From Paenibacillus sp. GM2 (GTDB lineage: Bacteria > Bacillota > Bacilli > Paenibacillales > Paenibacillaceae), in assembly GCF_900069005.2 (NCBI RefSeq), contig NZ_LN831279.1:1683453-1747452 (forward strand): 64,000 nt of DNA. The letters are read 5' to 3'. A model generated the notes under the pieces. The model worked only from the letters and a program-made list of their open reading frames with translations, was not told where the DNA came from and did no database searches. Position numbers and translations under genes: made by a program. Of the stretch, positions 25,684-34,682 are shown piece by piece (position 1 is the first letter of the stretch; each line of letters opens with the position of its first letter).

Positions 25684-26388
25684 TTGGATACTATAGCGCG
25701 AAATCAAGTATTGGTCTGTGAAGATGATGATCATATCAGACGCTTTATCTCGATTAACCTGTCTAATAATGGATTTATCGTGTATGAAGCTGCGGATGGC
25801 GTGTCGGCCATAGAGTGCTATTCTTTGCATCAACCGAATGTGATCATTCTGGATATTATGCTGCCGGATAGCGATGGCTTTGAAATCTGCAGGCAAATCC
25901 GGGAGAAGAACCCCTCTGTCATAATTGTATTTCTGACCGCGCGGGGGCAAGATCTGGACAAGATTAAAGGGCTGGAGATCGGGGCCGATGACTATATCGT
26001 CAAGCCGTTTAATCCGCTTGAGCTTGTGGCGCGTATTCATGCCATCTTGCGTCGTACGGATAACCGCCAGACCTCGCTGCGGCATATTCTGGAATCCGGT
26101 CCGATCCGCATCGACATCAATTCCAATAAAGCGTTCAAGCATGATCAAGTCATTGAGCTGACACCCAAGGAATTCCAGATGCTCCGAACCTTTCTGGAGC
26201 ATCCTGACACGGCGTTATCCCGCAACGAATTGTTGAACCTCGTCTGGGGTGAGGACTTTGTCGGTGATCCGAAGACGGTGGATGTGCATGTGCGCAAGCT
26301 CCGTGAGAAGGTCGAGGATGACTGCTCCGATCCGCAGTGGATTGAGACGGTATGGGGCCTTGGATACCGCTGGGGGAAGGACGGATAA
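25684..26388 (+). CDS. OmpR/PhoB-type response regulator
   Basis: 234 residues from a TTG start at 25684, selected because GGGAGGTG lies seven bases upstream; the longer open frame has no ribosome site. The receiver domain has the acidic triplet EDDD and phospho-acceptor Asp57 in ILDIMLPDSDG. The C-terminal winged helix ends in the usual VWGLGYRWG. It is followed six bases later by its kinase. It likely controls its own unit and perhaps the envelope genes downstream. Confidence 0.92.
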   Translation: MDTIARNQVLVCEDDDHIRRFISINLSNNGFIVYEAADGVSAIECYSLHQPNVIILDIMLPDSDGFEICRQIREKNPSVIIVFLTARGQDLDKIKGLEIGADDYIVKPFNPLELVARIHAILRRTDNRQTSLRHILESGPIRIDINSNKAFKHDQVIELTPKEFQMLRTFLEHPDTALSRNELLNLVWGEDFVGDPKTVDVHVRKLREKVEDDCSDPQWIETVWGLGYRWGKDG

Positions 26389-26393
26389 GAAGC

Positions 26394-27791
26394 ATGAGCA
26401 TACAGAAAAGGCTCGTGGGAAGCTATATGGTCGTGATCTGCCTCACCGTGCTGATTCTTGAAATCTTCTTGATCGCTTCGGTGAGGTTTTATTATTTTCA
26501 TAATGTCGAGCGGATTCTGATGAATCAGGCTGAACTGTCCGCTTCTTTTTATCAGCAATATTTTGCGGAAGAGGATCTGGCGGCGCAATCGGAACGTCTG
26601 CTGAGCGGGTTCGCGCACAATTCCGAAGCCCAGGTGCAGATCATTACCTCTTCCGGCGAGCTATTGCAGGATTCCAACGGGGCGCAGGGGAACCTGTCCA
26701 TGAAGGAATATCCGGATGTAAAGACGGCTATCTCCGGGATGCCCGGCACATGGAAGGGGAAGGACCCGGTAACCGCTGAGCCGATTCTCGCGGTAACCTA
26801 TCCTCTTCAAGCGCATGAACACGGCGCTACGCTAGGCGAGGTCAGATTCGTGACCTCCCTGACAACAACGCTGCAAACGATCCATCAGATCACGGTTATT
26901 CTTATCATTGTCGGCATTCTGGTCATTGCGATCGTTACGGCGCTTGGATTGCTGCTGTCCTGGACGATCACAAGATCGATCAAGGATCTGAAGCAAGCGG
27001 CCGATCGGATGACGGAAGGGGATTTCGGCATTCGTGTACGCAAGCGTTACCGGGATGAGCTGGGTTCCTTGGCAGAGACGCTGAATATGATGGCTGCAAG
27101 AATTTTGAAAAGCGAAGAGCTGAAGAATGATTTTATCTCCTCCATTTCACATGAATTAAGAACACCGCTCACTTCCATCAAAGGCTGGGTCATTACCCTC
27201 AAAGCAAACGGTCGCGATAACCAGCAGCTTGTTCACGAAGGACTGGATATTATTGAGGCGGAGAGCGACCGATTAACTCATTTAGTGGATGAATTGCTTG
27301 ACTTCTCAAAATTGGATAATGGGAGAATCACGCTGCAGCTTGCCTCTGTTGATCTGGAGCCATTGATTCGGCAGACCGCCAACCAGCTTGGTCCAAGGGC
27401 AGCCAGGCAGGGCGTGGCACTTGAGGTAGAAGTGCCCGAAGCGCTTCCCCATATTCAAGCTGATCTGAACCGGCTGAAGCAGGTTTTGATCAATCTGCTG
27501 GATAATTCGCTGAAATATACCGATTCTGGCGGCAGAATCACAATCCGGGCCTATCGGTATCAAGGGAATGCCGTTATCGTTGTAGAGGATACCGGGGCCG
27601 GGATCGCTGAGGATAAGTTGGCGAATGTCCTTCACAAGTTTTATAAAGCGGATCAGCATGCCGCAGGCAGCGGGCTTGGTCTGGCGATATCCGAACAAAT
27701 CATTCAATTGCATCACGGAGAATTGCGTATTAGCAGTACGGTAGGCAAAGGAACGAAGGTGCTTATTTTGCTGCCTATAGGTGGTTCATAA
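26394..27791 (+). CDS. Sensor histidine kinase with HAMP domain
   Basis: 465 residues from the ATG at 26394. Membrane segment 1 is at about 10-32, an extracellular domain of about 130 residues follows, then membrane segment 2 near 165-190, HAMP, and the HisKA dimerisation helix with His253 in SISHELRTPLTS. The catalytic domain has LLDNSLKYT (N-box), DTGAGI (G1) and GSGLGLAIS (G2). A full-length, intact class I kinase. The extracellular signal is unknown; the neighbouring lipoprotein, RodA-like, PAP2 and LCP genes point to envelope stress. Confidence 0.92.
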   Translation: MSIQKRLVGSYMVVICLTVLILEIFLIASVRFYYFHNVERILMNQAELSASFYQQYFAEEDLAAQSERLLSGFAHNSEAQVQIITSSGELLQDSNGAQGNLSMKEYPDVKTAISGMPGTWKGKDPVTAEPILAVTYPLQAHEHGATLGEVRFVTSLTTTLQTIHQITVILIIVGILVIAIVTALGLLLSWTITRSIKDLKQAADRMTEGDFGIRVRKRYRDELGSLAETLNMMAARILKSEELKNDFISSISHELRTPLTSIKGWVITLKANGRDNQQLVHEGLDIIEAESDRLTHLVDELLDFSKLDNGRITLQLASVDLEPLIRQTANQLGPRAARQGVALEVEVPEALPHIQADLNRLKQVLINLLDNSLKYTDSGGRITIRAYRYQGNAVIVVEDTGAGIAEDKLANVLHKFYKADQHAAGSGLGLAISEQIIQLHHGELRISSTVGKGTKVLILLPIGGS

Positions 27792-27908
27792 AAGTCGGTT
27801 TTTCAGGGCAAAGCGGGTGGATAGAATAAAATTTAACTTTTTCATAACCACTTGCAGGACAGCTGCGATTAAAATAGGTACTAACCTTGAATGGTCAGGG
27901 GGATGATC

Positions 27909-28448
27909 ATGAACGTGCTTCAGAGACTTAATCGGACAGGAATCCTGTTGACGAGCTTATTGCTGCTCGGGGGGTGCGGTATTCCGGCGACACCTGTCGA
28001 TATGATTAAGGCGCCCGCCTCTGCTAGCCGTCCCCAGCGGGACAATATGAGTCAAGAGCTTATGAGGCTGCTGCCCGATCAGGCGCAATTGGTAGTCCCT
28101 ATGCAAGGTGAACAGGGACAGGATATCTCCTTCGGGGATCTGGATGGCGATGGAATAAATGAAGCGGTCGTCGTATATGAAGAGAACGGGACATCGGGCA
28201 AAGCATTGAAGGCTGCATTATTCAAGCAGCAGGATAACACATGGCGAATCGTATCCGAGATCAAAGGCTTTGGATACGGGCTGGAATATGCCGGCTTCCC
28301 GGATATTAATCACGATGGCAGAATGGAGCTTGCGCTCGGCTGGTCATTAGGAGCGGCTGGCAATGGACTGGATATTTATGAATGGAATAATGAGCAGTTG
28401 GAGCTCGTAAAGAAGAAGGAATATCACGGCAAGCTTGATCTTGAGTAA
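27909..28448 (+). CDS. Lipoprotein with calcium-loop (FG-GAP-like) repeats
   Basis: 179 residues from the ATG at 27909 behind AGGGGG. The lipoprotein signal ends in LLGGC with lipid-modified Cys23. Two acidic loops, GDLDGDGINEA near residue 80 and DINHDGRMELA near 140, match the D-x-D-x-D-G calcium-binding pattern of FG-GAP/VCBS repeats. It should sit on the outer face of the membrane. No named family is certain. It stands between the two-component genes and a run of envelope genes, so it may be a surface sensor or a structural factor. Confidence 0.75.
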   Translation: MNVLQRLNRTGILLTSLLLLGGCGIPATPVDMIKAPASASRPQRDNMSQELMRLLPDQAQLVVPMQGEQGQDISFGDLDGDGINEAVVVYEENGTSGKALKAALFKQQDNTWRIVSEIKGFGYGLEYAGFPDINHDGRMELALGWSLGAAGNGLDIYEWNNEQLELVKKKEYHGKLDLE

Positions 28449-28629
28449 TTGCTAGAGACACAAATTCATATAAGGGTCGGGTATCGGACGAGATATCTCC
28501 GATCGTTATGACCCGCCAGATAGTCCGGGGCACTGCGTCTACAGAAGGCGTATGAGCGCTCATTGGACTATTTGTGATGCCTATTTTTAGTATTTTTTTG
28601 CAAGCTGGAGGATTGAGGTCATACGACAT

Positions 28630-29754
28630 ATGCTTAAACACAAAATTATGAAGCTGGATGAATTAACGTTGTTCATTCTGCTCTGTCTGGTTGGCTGTGG
28701 AACGATCTCGATCTACGGGGCAACCCACAATACGAAGCTGGAAGGGCTTCATATCAGCAATATATATCTGTTTATAGCCTTCTGCATCCCGATGCTGGCA
28801 CTTGCCTGGTTCGATTATAGAATCCTGCTGGGCAAATGGCTTTATCTCTTCTATGGACTGGGTATCGGGTTGCTTATTCTGGTCCGCTTCACCGGCGAAA
28901 ATATCAATGGAGCTGTACGTTGGTTAAATATTGGACATTTTCAGCTGCAGCCCTCGGAGATCGTCAAAATATTTACGATCTTGCTCGTGGCTCAAATGCT
29001 GGGCAGACGTAGGGGAGAGACGCTTCGTCCGATCCGTGACCTGCTTCCGATCTGCCTGGTCTTTATGGTGCCTATTATGCTCATTATGCAGCAGCCGGAT
29101 CTGGGCACTGCACTGGTATTCGTCGGAGTACTGCTCAGCATGCTGTGGATGGGGAATGTCCGCCTGGTCTATATGATTGTATTCCTTGGTTTCGTGATCA
29201 CGATGATCGGTGCGGTCCTGTGGCTGTATTATGCGAACCATGACTTGCTGGCCAAATTCGTAGAACCGCATCAAATGGCGAGAATTCAAACCTTTCTCGA
29301 TCCTGCAAGCGATCCGGACAAATCATGGCATGTTAAAAATGCCATGCGGGCGATCGGCTCGGGAGGGTTAACCGGCGGTGATGGCTATTATTTGCAAATG
29401 GGTTATATTCCTTATGCCTATTCCGATTCCATTTACGTCGTTATCGGCGAGAATTACGGATTTATTGGCTCAGCCGTACTCCTGATTCTCTATTTCGCGC
29501 TGATCTATCGCATGGTGCAAATGGTGATGGATAGCAAAGACCTCGCTGGGGCGTATATTGTCGTCGGCATAATCGGGATGCTCGTATTTCAGATTTTCGT
29601 CAATATCGGGATGCTAATCGGTCTGGTCCCGCTGACGGGAATTTCATTGCCATTTATCAGTTATGGCGGCAGTTCCTTACTTAGCAATATGATCGCTATC
29701 GGCTTGGTGTTAAGCGTCCACGCTCACGGAGTGGAGGGACCTATTTCCAGCTGA
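28630..29754 (+). CDS. Rod-shape/SEDS glycosyltransferase, RodA-like
   Basis: 374 residues and about ten membrane segments. The SEDS motifs are present: QPSEIVK near 117, and YSDSIYVVIGENYGFIGS near 267-284 with the catalytic-loop acidic region. The spacing resembles RodA more than FtsW. SEDS proteins polymerise lipid II into glycan strands together with a class B PBP. It precedes a PAP2 phosphatase and an LCP protein, all envelope functions. The start codon is weakly marked (GAGGT ten bases upstream). Bacilli often have several SEDS paralogues. Confidence 0.88.
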   Translation: MLKHKIMKLDELTLFILLCLVGCGTISIYGATHNTKLEGLHISNIYLFIAFCIPMLALAWFDYRILLGKWLYLFYGLGIGLLILVRFTGENINGAVRWLNIGHFQLQPSEIVKIFTILLVAQMLGRRRGETLRPIRDLLPICLVFMVPIMLIMQQPDLGTALVFVGVLLSMLWMGNVRLVYMIVFLGFVITMIGAVLWLYYANHDLLAKFVEPHQMARIQTFLDPASDPDKSWHVKNAMRAIGSGGLTGGDGYYLQMGYIPYAYSDSIYVVIGENYGFIGSAVLLILYFALIYRMVQMVMDSKDLAGAYIVVGIIGMLVFQIFVNIGMLIGLVPLTGISLPFISYGGSSLLSNMIAIGLVLSVHAHGVEGPISS

Positions 29755-29810
29755 GAATTTTACAGGCAAGCTTGCAATAGACTATACCGCACATCAGGAA
29801 GAAGGTTTTT

Positions 29811-30395
29811 ATGTTGAACATTGCTCAATTCGATCATTCTCTTTTTGAAGCCATTCATCAATTCGCATTATCCCTGCCGGGATTGAATCCGGCTATGCGC
29901 ATATTGTCGCAAAAAGCAGAATATCTATTTTACCTGGGAATCATCATATATTGGTTCAGCCGCGGACGAGAGAACAAGAAAATGGTTCTAGTCGCACTCT
30001 TCGCTGCCTGTGCAGCCTTTGGAACAGGAAGTGTTCTTGCTCATTTCTTCTATCGGGATAGACCGTTCGTTCAATATGCCTTCCATCCACTCATTGAGCA
30101 TGCTGCGAATGCCTCATTTCCGAGTGATCATTCGATAGGCTCCTTTGTAATTGCCACCGCTATTTTCTTGTATCGCAGAAAGGACGGAACCGCTTGGCTG
30201 CTGCTTGCCGGGTTGGTCTCATTTTCCCGCATCTGGAACGGCGTTCATTTCCCGTTTGATGTCATTACCGGAGCCCTCCTGGGCGTATTGAGCGCTATTC
30301 TGGTGAAACAATTGTTCCAGCATTGGTCTTTGGCCAATAGATCCCTGAACGCTGGCCTTGACCTGTACGAGGGCATAGTAAGGAAGGTAGGTTGA
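29811..30395 (+). CDS. PAP2 phosphatase, undecaprenyl-diphosphatase type (BcrC-like)
   Basis: 194 residues with five to six membrane segments. The three PAP2 signature blocks are visible: YRDRPF, PSDHSIGSF and SRIWNGVHFPFDV, with the catalytic His pair. BcrC-like enzymes recycle undecaprenyl diphosphate outside the membrane and give bacitracin tolerance. It lies between RodA-like and LCP genes, fitting a wall-synthesis cluster. The first signature block lacks the usual leading lysine spacing, so assignment within PAP2 is by context. Confidence 0.85.
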   Translation: MLNIAQFDHSLFEAIHQFALSLPGLNPAMRILSQKAEYLFYLGIIIYWFSRGRENKKMVLVALFAACAAFGTGSVLAHFFYRDRPFVQYAFHPLIEHAANASFPSDHSIGSFVIATAIFLYRRKDGTAWLLLAGLVSFSRIWNGVHFPFDVITGALLGVLSAILVKQLFQHWSLANRSLNAGLDLYEGIVRKVG

Positions 30396-30402
30396 GCGAG
30401 AT

Positions 30403-31491
30403 ATGACTGTCAGCAACACTAGTGAAAGCAAAACCAAAAGTAAAAGTACAAGCAAAAGCAAAAGCAAGATAAACCGAAAGGCTCTAAAAATCGCAGGTAT
30501 GGCGTTAACTGCGCTTATACTTGGTGTTTGCATCTATGTGGGGTATATATACTATAAGGCGGAGACGACCATCCATCGCATTGCTTCTCCGGAAAATCTG
30601 ACTGAGAAGTATCAATCCTCCGCGCCAGGCAGCGATCATAATGCGGAGCAGCAAGTCCCAGCTCCGCAGCTTAAGCCTATGATCTTCATGCTGGCGGGCG
30701 TTGATAGCAGAGACGGAAGCGGAGGTACGGTGAATACGGATGTGCTTATGATTGTAAGCTACAACCCGGATACGCGCTCTGCAAAGCTCTTATCTCTACC
30801 GCGCGATCTAATGGTCAAGTCCGAGTTTGCACGTTCTCGCAAAGCCAATTACTATTACGCTTATTACTATATCAAGGACAAAACGGCGGCTATTTCAAAT
30901 ACGAAGCAATTTTATAGCAACCTGCTGGATCTGCCGATTGATTATATGGTGGTGATGGACTTTGATGCCTTGCGCAAGACGGTGGATGCGTTAGGTGGCC
31001 TGCAGATCGATGTCGAGATGGATATGAAGTACAGGGACACCGCGGATGGAACGAATATTGATTTGCGAAAAGGACTACAGAAGCTCGATGGCTCGCAGGT
31101 GCTTGACTATGTCAGGTATCGGAAGTCCAATCAAGGCACGCAGGAATCCTCCGATTTTGCCCGCAATGAGCGGCAGCAAAAGGTGATCAAGCAGATTCTG
31201 GAGAAGCTGGGGGCATTCCAAGGAATAAGCCAATGGGGGACAATCCTGGACATCATCGGTGATCATGTGACCTCAGATTTTCCCGAATCGCTAATACGGC
31301 AAGGGATCTTGAATTTCAGCAGCTTGAAGCCCAATCAAATACAAACCTTGAAGATGGATAGCATCTGGAAGAGTCCCTTCGTCTATGTGAAGCAGGAGGA
31401 CCTGCAAAAGGCGCTGATCGAATTGCGGGAGGAAGTGGGGTTAAGCGCCGATAGTCAGCCCCGGTTTAAATCGATCGGCACGATGGATTAG
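30403..31491 (+). CDS. LytR-CpsA-Psr (LCP) family protein
   Basis: 362 residues. A Ser/Lys/Thr-rich cytoplasmic tail (1-27), one membrane segment (about 30-50) and an extracellular LCP domain follow. Family motifs include NTDVLMIVSYNP near 104, LSLPRDL near 125 and the arginine-containing DFARNERQQKVI near 250. LCP enzymes attach teichoic acids or other anionic polymers to peptidoglycan from undecaprenyl carriers, which agrees with the BcrC-like gene seven bases upstream. A terminator follows. Confidence 0.92.
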   Translation: MTVSNTSESKTKSKSTSKSKSKINRKALKIAGMALTALILGVCIYVGYIYYKAETTIHRIASPENLTEKYQSSAPGSDHNAEQQVPAPQLKPMIFMLAGVDSRDGSGGTVNTDVLMIVSYNPDTRSAKLLSLPRDLMVKSEFARSRKANYYYAYYYIKDKTAAISNTKQFYSNLLDLPIDYMVVMDFDALRKTVDALGGLQIDVEMDMKYRDTADGTNIDLRKGLQKLDGSQVLDYVRYRKSNQGTQESSDFARNERQQKVIKQILEKLGAFQGISQWGTILDIIGDHVTSDFPESLIRQGILNFSSLKPNQIQTLKMDSIWKSPFVYVKQEDLQKALIELREEVGLSADSQPRFKSIGTMD

Positions 31492-31508
31492 CCCTAAGTT
31501 AAGACATT

Positions 31509-31557
31509 AAAAAGGTGGTGGAGCCCATTCCGAGAGGAAAAGGGCATCCGCCTTTTT
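31509..31557 (+). terminator. Intrinsic terminator after LCP gene
   Basis: AAAAAGGTGG (31509-31518) pairs with CCGCCTTTTT (31548-31557) with one G-U pair, and an inner GAGCCC/GGGC stem. Confidence 0.75.
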
Positions 31558-31588
31558 ATTTCTGCAATGGTACATATGATCTTTGCTC

Positions 31589-32041
31589 TTACCCAGCGAA
31601 GTCGAGCGTATTCCCGGTTTCGGCGACCGTCTTGATATTACTCAGTATCGCCCACCAGTGTCCCTCTGAATTCTGCAAGGAAGGATGGTTGTCCGACCAT
31701 TGATCATTGATCAGCGTAAGCTTCGTGCATTTGCCAACTGTATCCAGGGTGAAGGTCACACGCGAGGTCAGCTTCTGATGATTTTCTTGATAGGAAGGGC
31801 CCGGATGCTCAATGTAGCTTAACGTCTTGTTCGGTTCATAGGCCAGGATATCTCCGTATACATGCACCGTCTCATCCCCGTCGGCCCCCGGTCCGATGTA
31901 GGCGAAGGGCTCTCCGGCAATAAAACTCGACTGAAAGACGCAATTGAAAAAAGTTTTCCGCGTACCTTCCGGTTTCACTAGCAGATTCCATACTTGCTCC
32001 GGTTCTGCTCCGATATAAAATTCGTATTTTAAGCTTGTCAT
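31589..32041 (-). CDS. SRPBCC (AHSA1-like) domain protein
   Basis: 150 residues from the ATG at 32041, selected for AAGGAG nine bases upstream; the longer open frame is not supported. The START-like fold opens with IGAEPEQVWNLLV and ends in WSDNHPSLQ...GGHWWAILSNIK-type residues, typical of AHSA1/polyketide-cyclase-like proteins. It probably binds a small hydrophobic ligand in the cytoplasm. It faces an AraC regulator; the 150-base gap carries a palindrome. No enzyme activity can be assigned. Confidence 0.85.
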   Translation of the reverse strand: MTSLKYEFYIGAEPEQVWNLLVKPEGTRKTFFNCVFQSSFIAGEPFAYIGPGADGDETVHVYGDILAYEPNKTLSYIEHPGPSYQENHQKLTSRVTFTLDTVGKCTKLTLINDQWSDNHPSLQNSEGHWWAILSNIKTVAETGNTLDFAG

Positions 32042-32118
32042 ATTGCCACACTCCTTATGATATTTCAAATTTGATAGAACTCCCGGATTCAGGAATTTTA
32101 TGTTAAACTCAGGATACC

Positions 32119-32170
32119 TTGCAAGTGAAGAAGATGTATTGTAAAAACACGACAAGAACAGATGTTCTTG
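32119..32170 (+). promoter_or_regulatory. Possible promoter and operator of AraC-type gene
   Basis: A perfect palindrome CAAGAACA-GA-TGTTCTTG (32153-32170) lies 10 bases before the ribosome site of the AraC gene. A weak promoter (TTGCAA 32119-32124, TAAAAA 32142-32147, 17-base spacer) would place the palindrome at the start of the transcript. It may be an operator or an RNA hairpin. Confidence 0.4.
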
Positions 32171-32195
32171 ATGGGGAGACAGGAGTTGATTAAGC

Positions 32196-33005
32196 TTGCC
32201 CGCCAATACCCACAGGCCGAGTATGGGAGTTCTGAATCTGCAGGGAGGAGAGAAGAGATTCAATTTGTCCCGCCTGCCCGCAGCGGAAGCGCTGAGCTAT
32301 TTTGTGAAGCATTATTGGATGGTCAGTTGGAACAGCCAGGATGATGAGCCTTATATGCAGCATGTTGTTCCGAATCCTTGCCTTAACCTGATTGTAGAAC
32401 CGGGGAAGACGATGATCTATGCTCCTGCAACGCAGAAATTCACTTACCCCATTTATGGAGAAGGTCTGGTATTTGGGGTCAAATTCAAGCCCGGGGGCTT
32501 TTATCCATTCCTGCAGCAGCCTGTCTCCGGTTTGCTAGATCGTCCGCTGGAAGTGAGGGCTATACTCGATATAGACGGGATGGAACTGGAAAAAAATATT
32601 CTCTCCCAGGGGGATGAACAGGCGATGGCTGCAATCATGGATCAGCTGCTCTTGTCCAAGCTTCCGCCGCAGGACGAGCAGGTGCTTCAGATCAATCGGA
32701 TCATTGACTTCATCATGGCAGAGAAGGATTTATCCAAGGTAGATGCGGTATGCGAGCATTTTCAGATCCATATCCGCAAGCTTCAACGTCTCTTTGACCA
32801 ATATGTTGGTATCAGCCCCAAGTGGGTGATTCGACTGTATCGTCTGCAAAATGCTGCTGAGACAATGGACTTGCAGATGCCGATCGATTTGTCCCAGCTT
32901 GCCATAGAACTGGGGTACCATGATCAGTCTCATTTTATCAAGGATTTCAAGGCGGTTGTCGGCTGCACACCCGATAAATACCGACGGAACATCCAGAATG
33001 GCTGA
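32196..33005 (+). CDS. AraC family regulator with DUF6597-type N-terminus
   Basis: 269 residues from a TTG start with AGGAG ten bases upstream; the first in-frame ATG (32223) lacks a ribosome site. The N-terminal half (about 25-140) is the sensor-like DUF6597 domain, with LPAAEALSYFVKHYW and VVPNPCLNLIVEPG. The C-terminal half holds the AraC helix-turn-helix pair, ending YHDQSHFIKDFKAVVG and TPDKYR. It faces the SRPBCC gene and is followed 24 bases later by a DUF3995 gene. Such trios often form small regulatory islands; ligand unknown. Confidence 0.88.
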   Translation: MPANTHRPSMGVLNLQGGEKRFNLSRLPAAEALSYFVKHYWMVSWNSQDDEPYMQHVVPNPCLNLIVEPGKTMIYAPATQKFTYPIYGEGLVFGVKFKPGGFYPFLQQPVSGLLDRPLEVRAILDIDGMELEKNILSQGDEQAMAAIMDQLLLSKLPPQDEQVLQINRIIDFIMAEKDLSKVDAVCEHFQIHIRKLQRLFDQYVGISPKWVIRLYRLQNAAETMDLQMPIDLSQLAIELGYHDQSHFIKDFKAVVGCTPDKYRRNIQNG

Positions 33006-33029
33006 CTCCACAGGACAAGGGGGAACAGG

Positions 33030-33686
33030 ATGGCTTCGATGCCAGGTTTAAATGCCTTTGAACGTTTTACAAGAAAGTCGGTCTGGCCAGCATATACCGG
33101 CTTTCTATGGGCGCTTCTTTACGCGGTTTTTGTACGTTTCTATGAAGCCGCTACAGGTACTGTGATCGGCGGTTACGGGAAATTTTCCGATCCGGATGCC
33201 TTTAGCGTAGCCAGCTATGCGGCCGGTGTCCTGATTTTGCTATGTGGATTTATTCTGCTTGGCCTGGGCGGGCCAAGGGGAAGCGTAGTCCCGGACTGGG
33301 TTCCGGTGTTTAGAGGAAAAAAGCTCCCGCGTCTTCTAGTCCTGGGGCCAACGCTTGCCGGTGCTGCTTTTTTAGTTGCTCATGGCATCACAGGGATTAT
33401 TACGAAGCTGCTTTATTTGGCGGGAGCCATTCCGCTCAGGTTGCAGGGATGGGCTGAAGTTGATATGAATCATCTTGCCATATGGGACCTCTGTTTCTAT
33501 GAACCCTGGTTTCTGATCATGGGGATATTGGCGGGATTAACAGCCGCACATTATGCCCAGGCTTCCGGCATGGCGCTGTCTGTTTTTAGACGGGGGACTG
33601 TTCTGTATCTCATATTCCTATTGCTGTTAAGTGCGTTATTGATCTGTGCCATTATTTTTGATTTTTCATGGATTATGGAGTTTTAG
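33030..33686 (+). CDS. DUF3995 domain integral membrane protein
   Basis: 218 residues with about five hydrophobic segments and short loops. The N-terminus ARKSVWPAYTGFLWALLYA-like stretch and GRYGKFSDP-like loop are consistent with DUF3995, a family of unknown function often linked to AraC regulators. AAGGGGGAACAGG precedes the ATG. It appears co-transcribed with the AraC gene. No function should be assigned. Confidence 0.75.
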   Translation: MASMPGLNAFERFTRKSVWPAYTGFLWALLYAVFVRFYEAATGTVIGGYGKFSDPDAFSVASYAAGVLILLCGFILLGLGGPRGSVVPDWVPVFRGKKLPRLLVLGPTLAGAAFLVAHGITGIITKLLYLAGAIPLRLQGWAEVDMNHLAIWDLCFYEPWFLIMGILAGLTAAHYAQASGMALSVFRRGTVLYLIFLLLLSALLICAIIFDFSWIMEF

Positions 33687-33712
33687 CATATTAATTATAG
33701 AATCAAACACCA

Positions 33713-33752
33713 CCCTCAGGGTTCGCCTTATTTGCGAGCTCTGGGGGTTTTT
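33713..33752 (+). terminator. Intrinsic terminator after DUF3995 gene
   Basis: CCCTCAGGGTTCGC (33713-33726) pairs imperfectly with GCGAGCTCTGGGGG (33734-33747), followed by a T-run. Confidence 0.65.
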
Positions 33753-33817
33753 GACGTTTGGGCAGTCCTTGACGAGACTTCATCTTTCCGGCGGTCTTTC
33801 GCCAGCAAATGATGTTT

Positions 33818-33873
33818 TAAGGTTTATGTAAGGTTCGGATTAATATGCGGTAAGGTACGTCCGTTATTATAAC
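33818..33873 (+). promoter_or_regulatory. Phased TAAGG repeats and promoter of Bce-like operon
   Basis: TAAGG occurs at 33818, 33829 and 33851, i.e. 11 and 22 bases apart, so on one face of the helix. The sequences around them (TTTAAGGTTTA, TGTAAGGTTCG, GGTAAGGTACG) resemble direct repeats bound by OmpR-type regulators. A -10 box TATAAC (33868-33873) lies ten bases after the last repeat, with no good -35 box, which is typical of an activator-dependent promoter. The regulator encoded at 39529 is the natural candidate. Confidence 0.55.
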
Positions 33874-33914
33874 ATTTGTGTTCGCTAACTTATGTATGTA
33901 AGGAGATTAACCAT

Positions 33915-34682
33915 ATGAAAACTATTTTGCAAGCAGCAGATGTTACCAAAACGTTTGGTACGAAAGGAAATATATACACAGCGCTGCAAGAGATTAATCT
34001 AACGATCCAGGAAGGCGAGTTTGTCGGCATAATGGGTCCGTCTGGAGCGGGGAAATCAACGCTGCTCAACATTTTCTCGACCATCGATACGCCAAGCTCG
34101 GGAGAAGTGATAATCGACGGTGAATTGATCGCATGGACGGATGAGGAAAAGCTCTCGGATTTTCGCCGCAATAAGCTCGGGTTTATTTTTCAGGATTATA
34201 ACCTGCTCGATACGCTGACAGTCAAAGAGAATATTCTGCTTCCTCTTGCTTTATCTAAAGTGCCGACGGCCGAGATTGAGAAACGCGTAAGCGAAATTGC
34301 CGACACCTTCGGCATTCGAAATATTTTGGACAAATATCCTTACCATATTTCCGGGGGACAGAAGCAGCGTACAGCGGCGTCACGCGCCATTGTAACTAAT
34401 CCAAGCCTGATTCTGGCGGACGAGCCAACCGGAGCGCTGGATTCTAAATCGGCGACCAGTCTACTGGAGAGTCTGAGCCGTCTGAATGAGACGAATCAAT
34501 CCACCATTATGATGGTAACGCATGATGCGTATGCGGCCAGCTATTGCAGTCGTGTCATCTTCATCAAAGACGGTCAGCTGTTTACAGAAATACGCAATCT
34601 GAACTTTGCGCGAAAGACATTTTTCCAAAAGATTTTGGAGGTTCTGGCAGAGCTCGGAGGTGAGCATCATGACGTTGTTTAG
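33915..34682 (+). CDS. ABC transporter ATP-binding protein, BceA/YxdL type
   Basis: 255 residues from the ATG at 33915 behind AAGGAG. Walker A is GPSGAGKST near 39-47, the Q-loop [10 protein letters not shown] near 91, the signature SGGQKQR near 143 and Walker [14 protein letters not shown] near 164, all typical of the MacB/BceA class. The C-terminus runs on to overlap the permease start by 14 bases. It pairs with the ten-segment permease that follows. Family members mediate resistance to or sensing of peptide antibiotics that bind lipid II cycle intermediates. Confidence 0.93.
   Translation: MKTILQAADVTKTFGTKGNIYTALQEINLTIQEGEFVGIMGPSGAGKSTLLNIFSTIDTPSSGEVIIDGELIAWTDEEKLSDFRRNKLGFIFQDYNLLDTLTVKENILLPLALSKVPTAEIEKRVSEIADTFGIRNILDKYPYHISGGQKQRTAASRAIVTNPSLILADEPTGALDSKSATSLLESLSRLNETNQSTIMMVTHDAYAASYCSRVIFIKDGQLFTEIRNLNFARKTFFQKILEVLAELGGEHHDVV

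Noticed and set aside
28449-28629. Terminator or riboswitch between lipoprotein and RodA-like genes
   Set aside because: Pairings around 28477-28492 are short and lack a U-tract or known motif.
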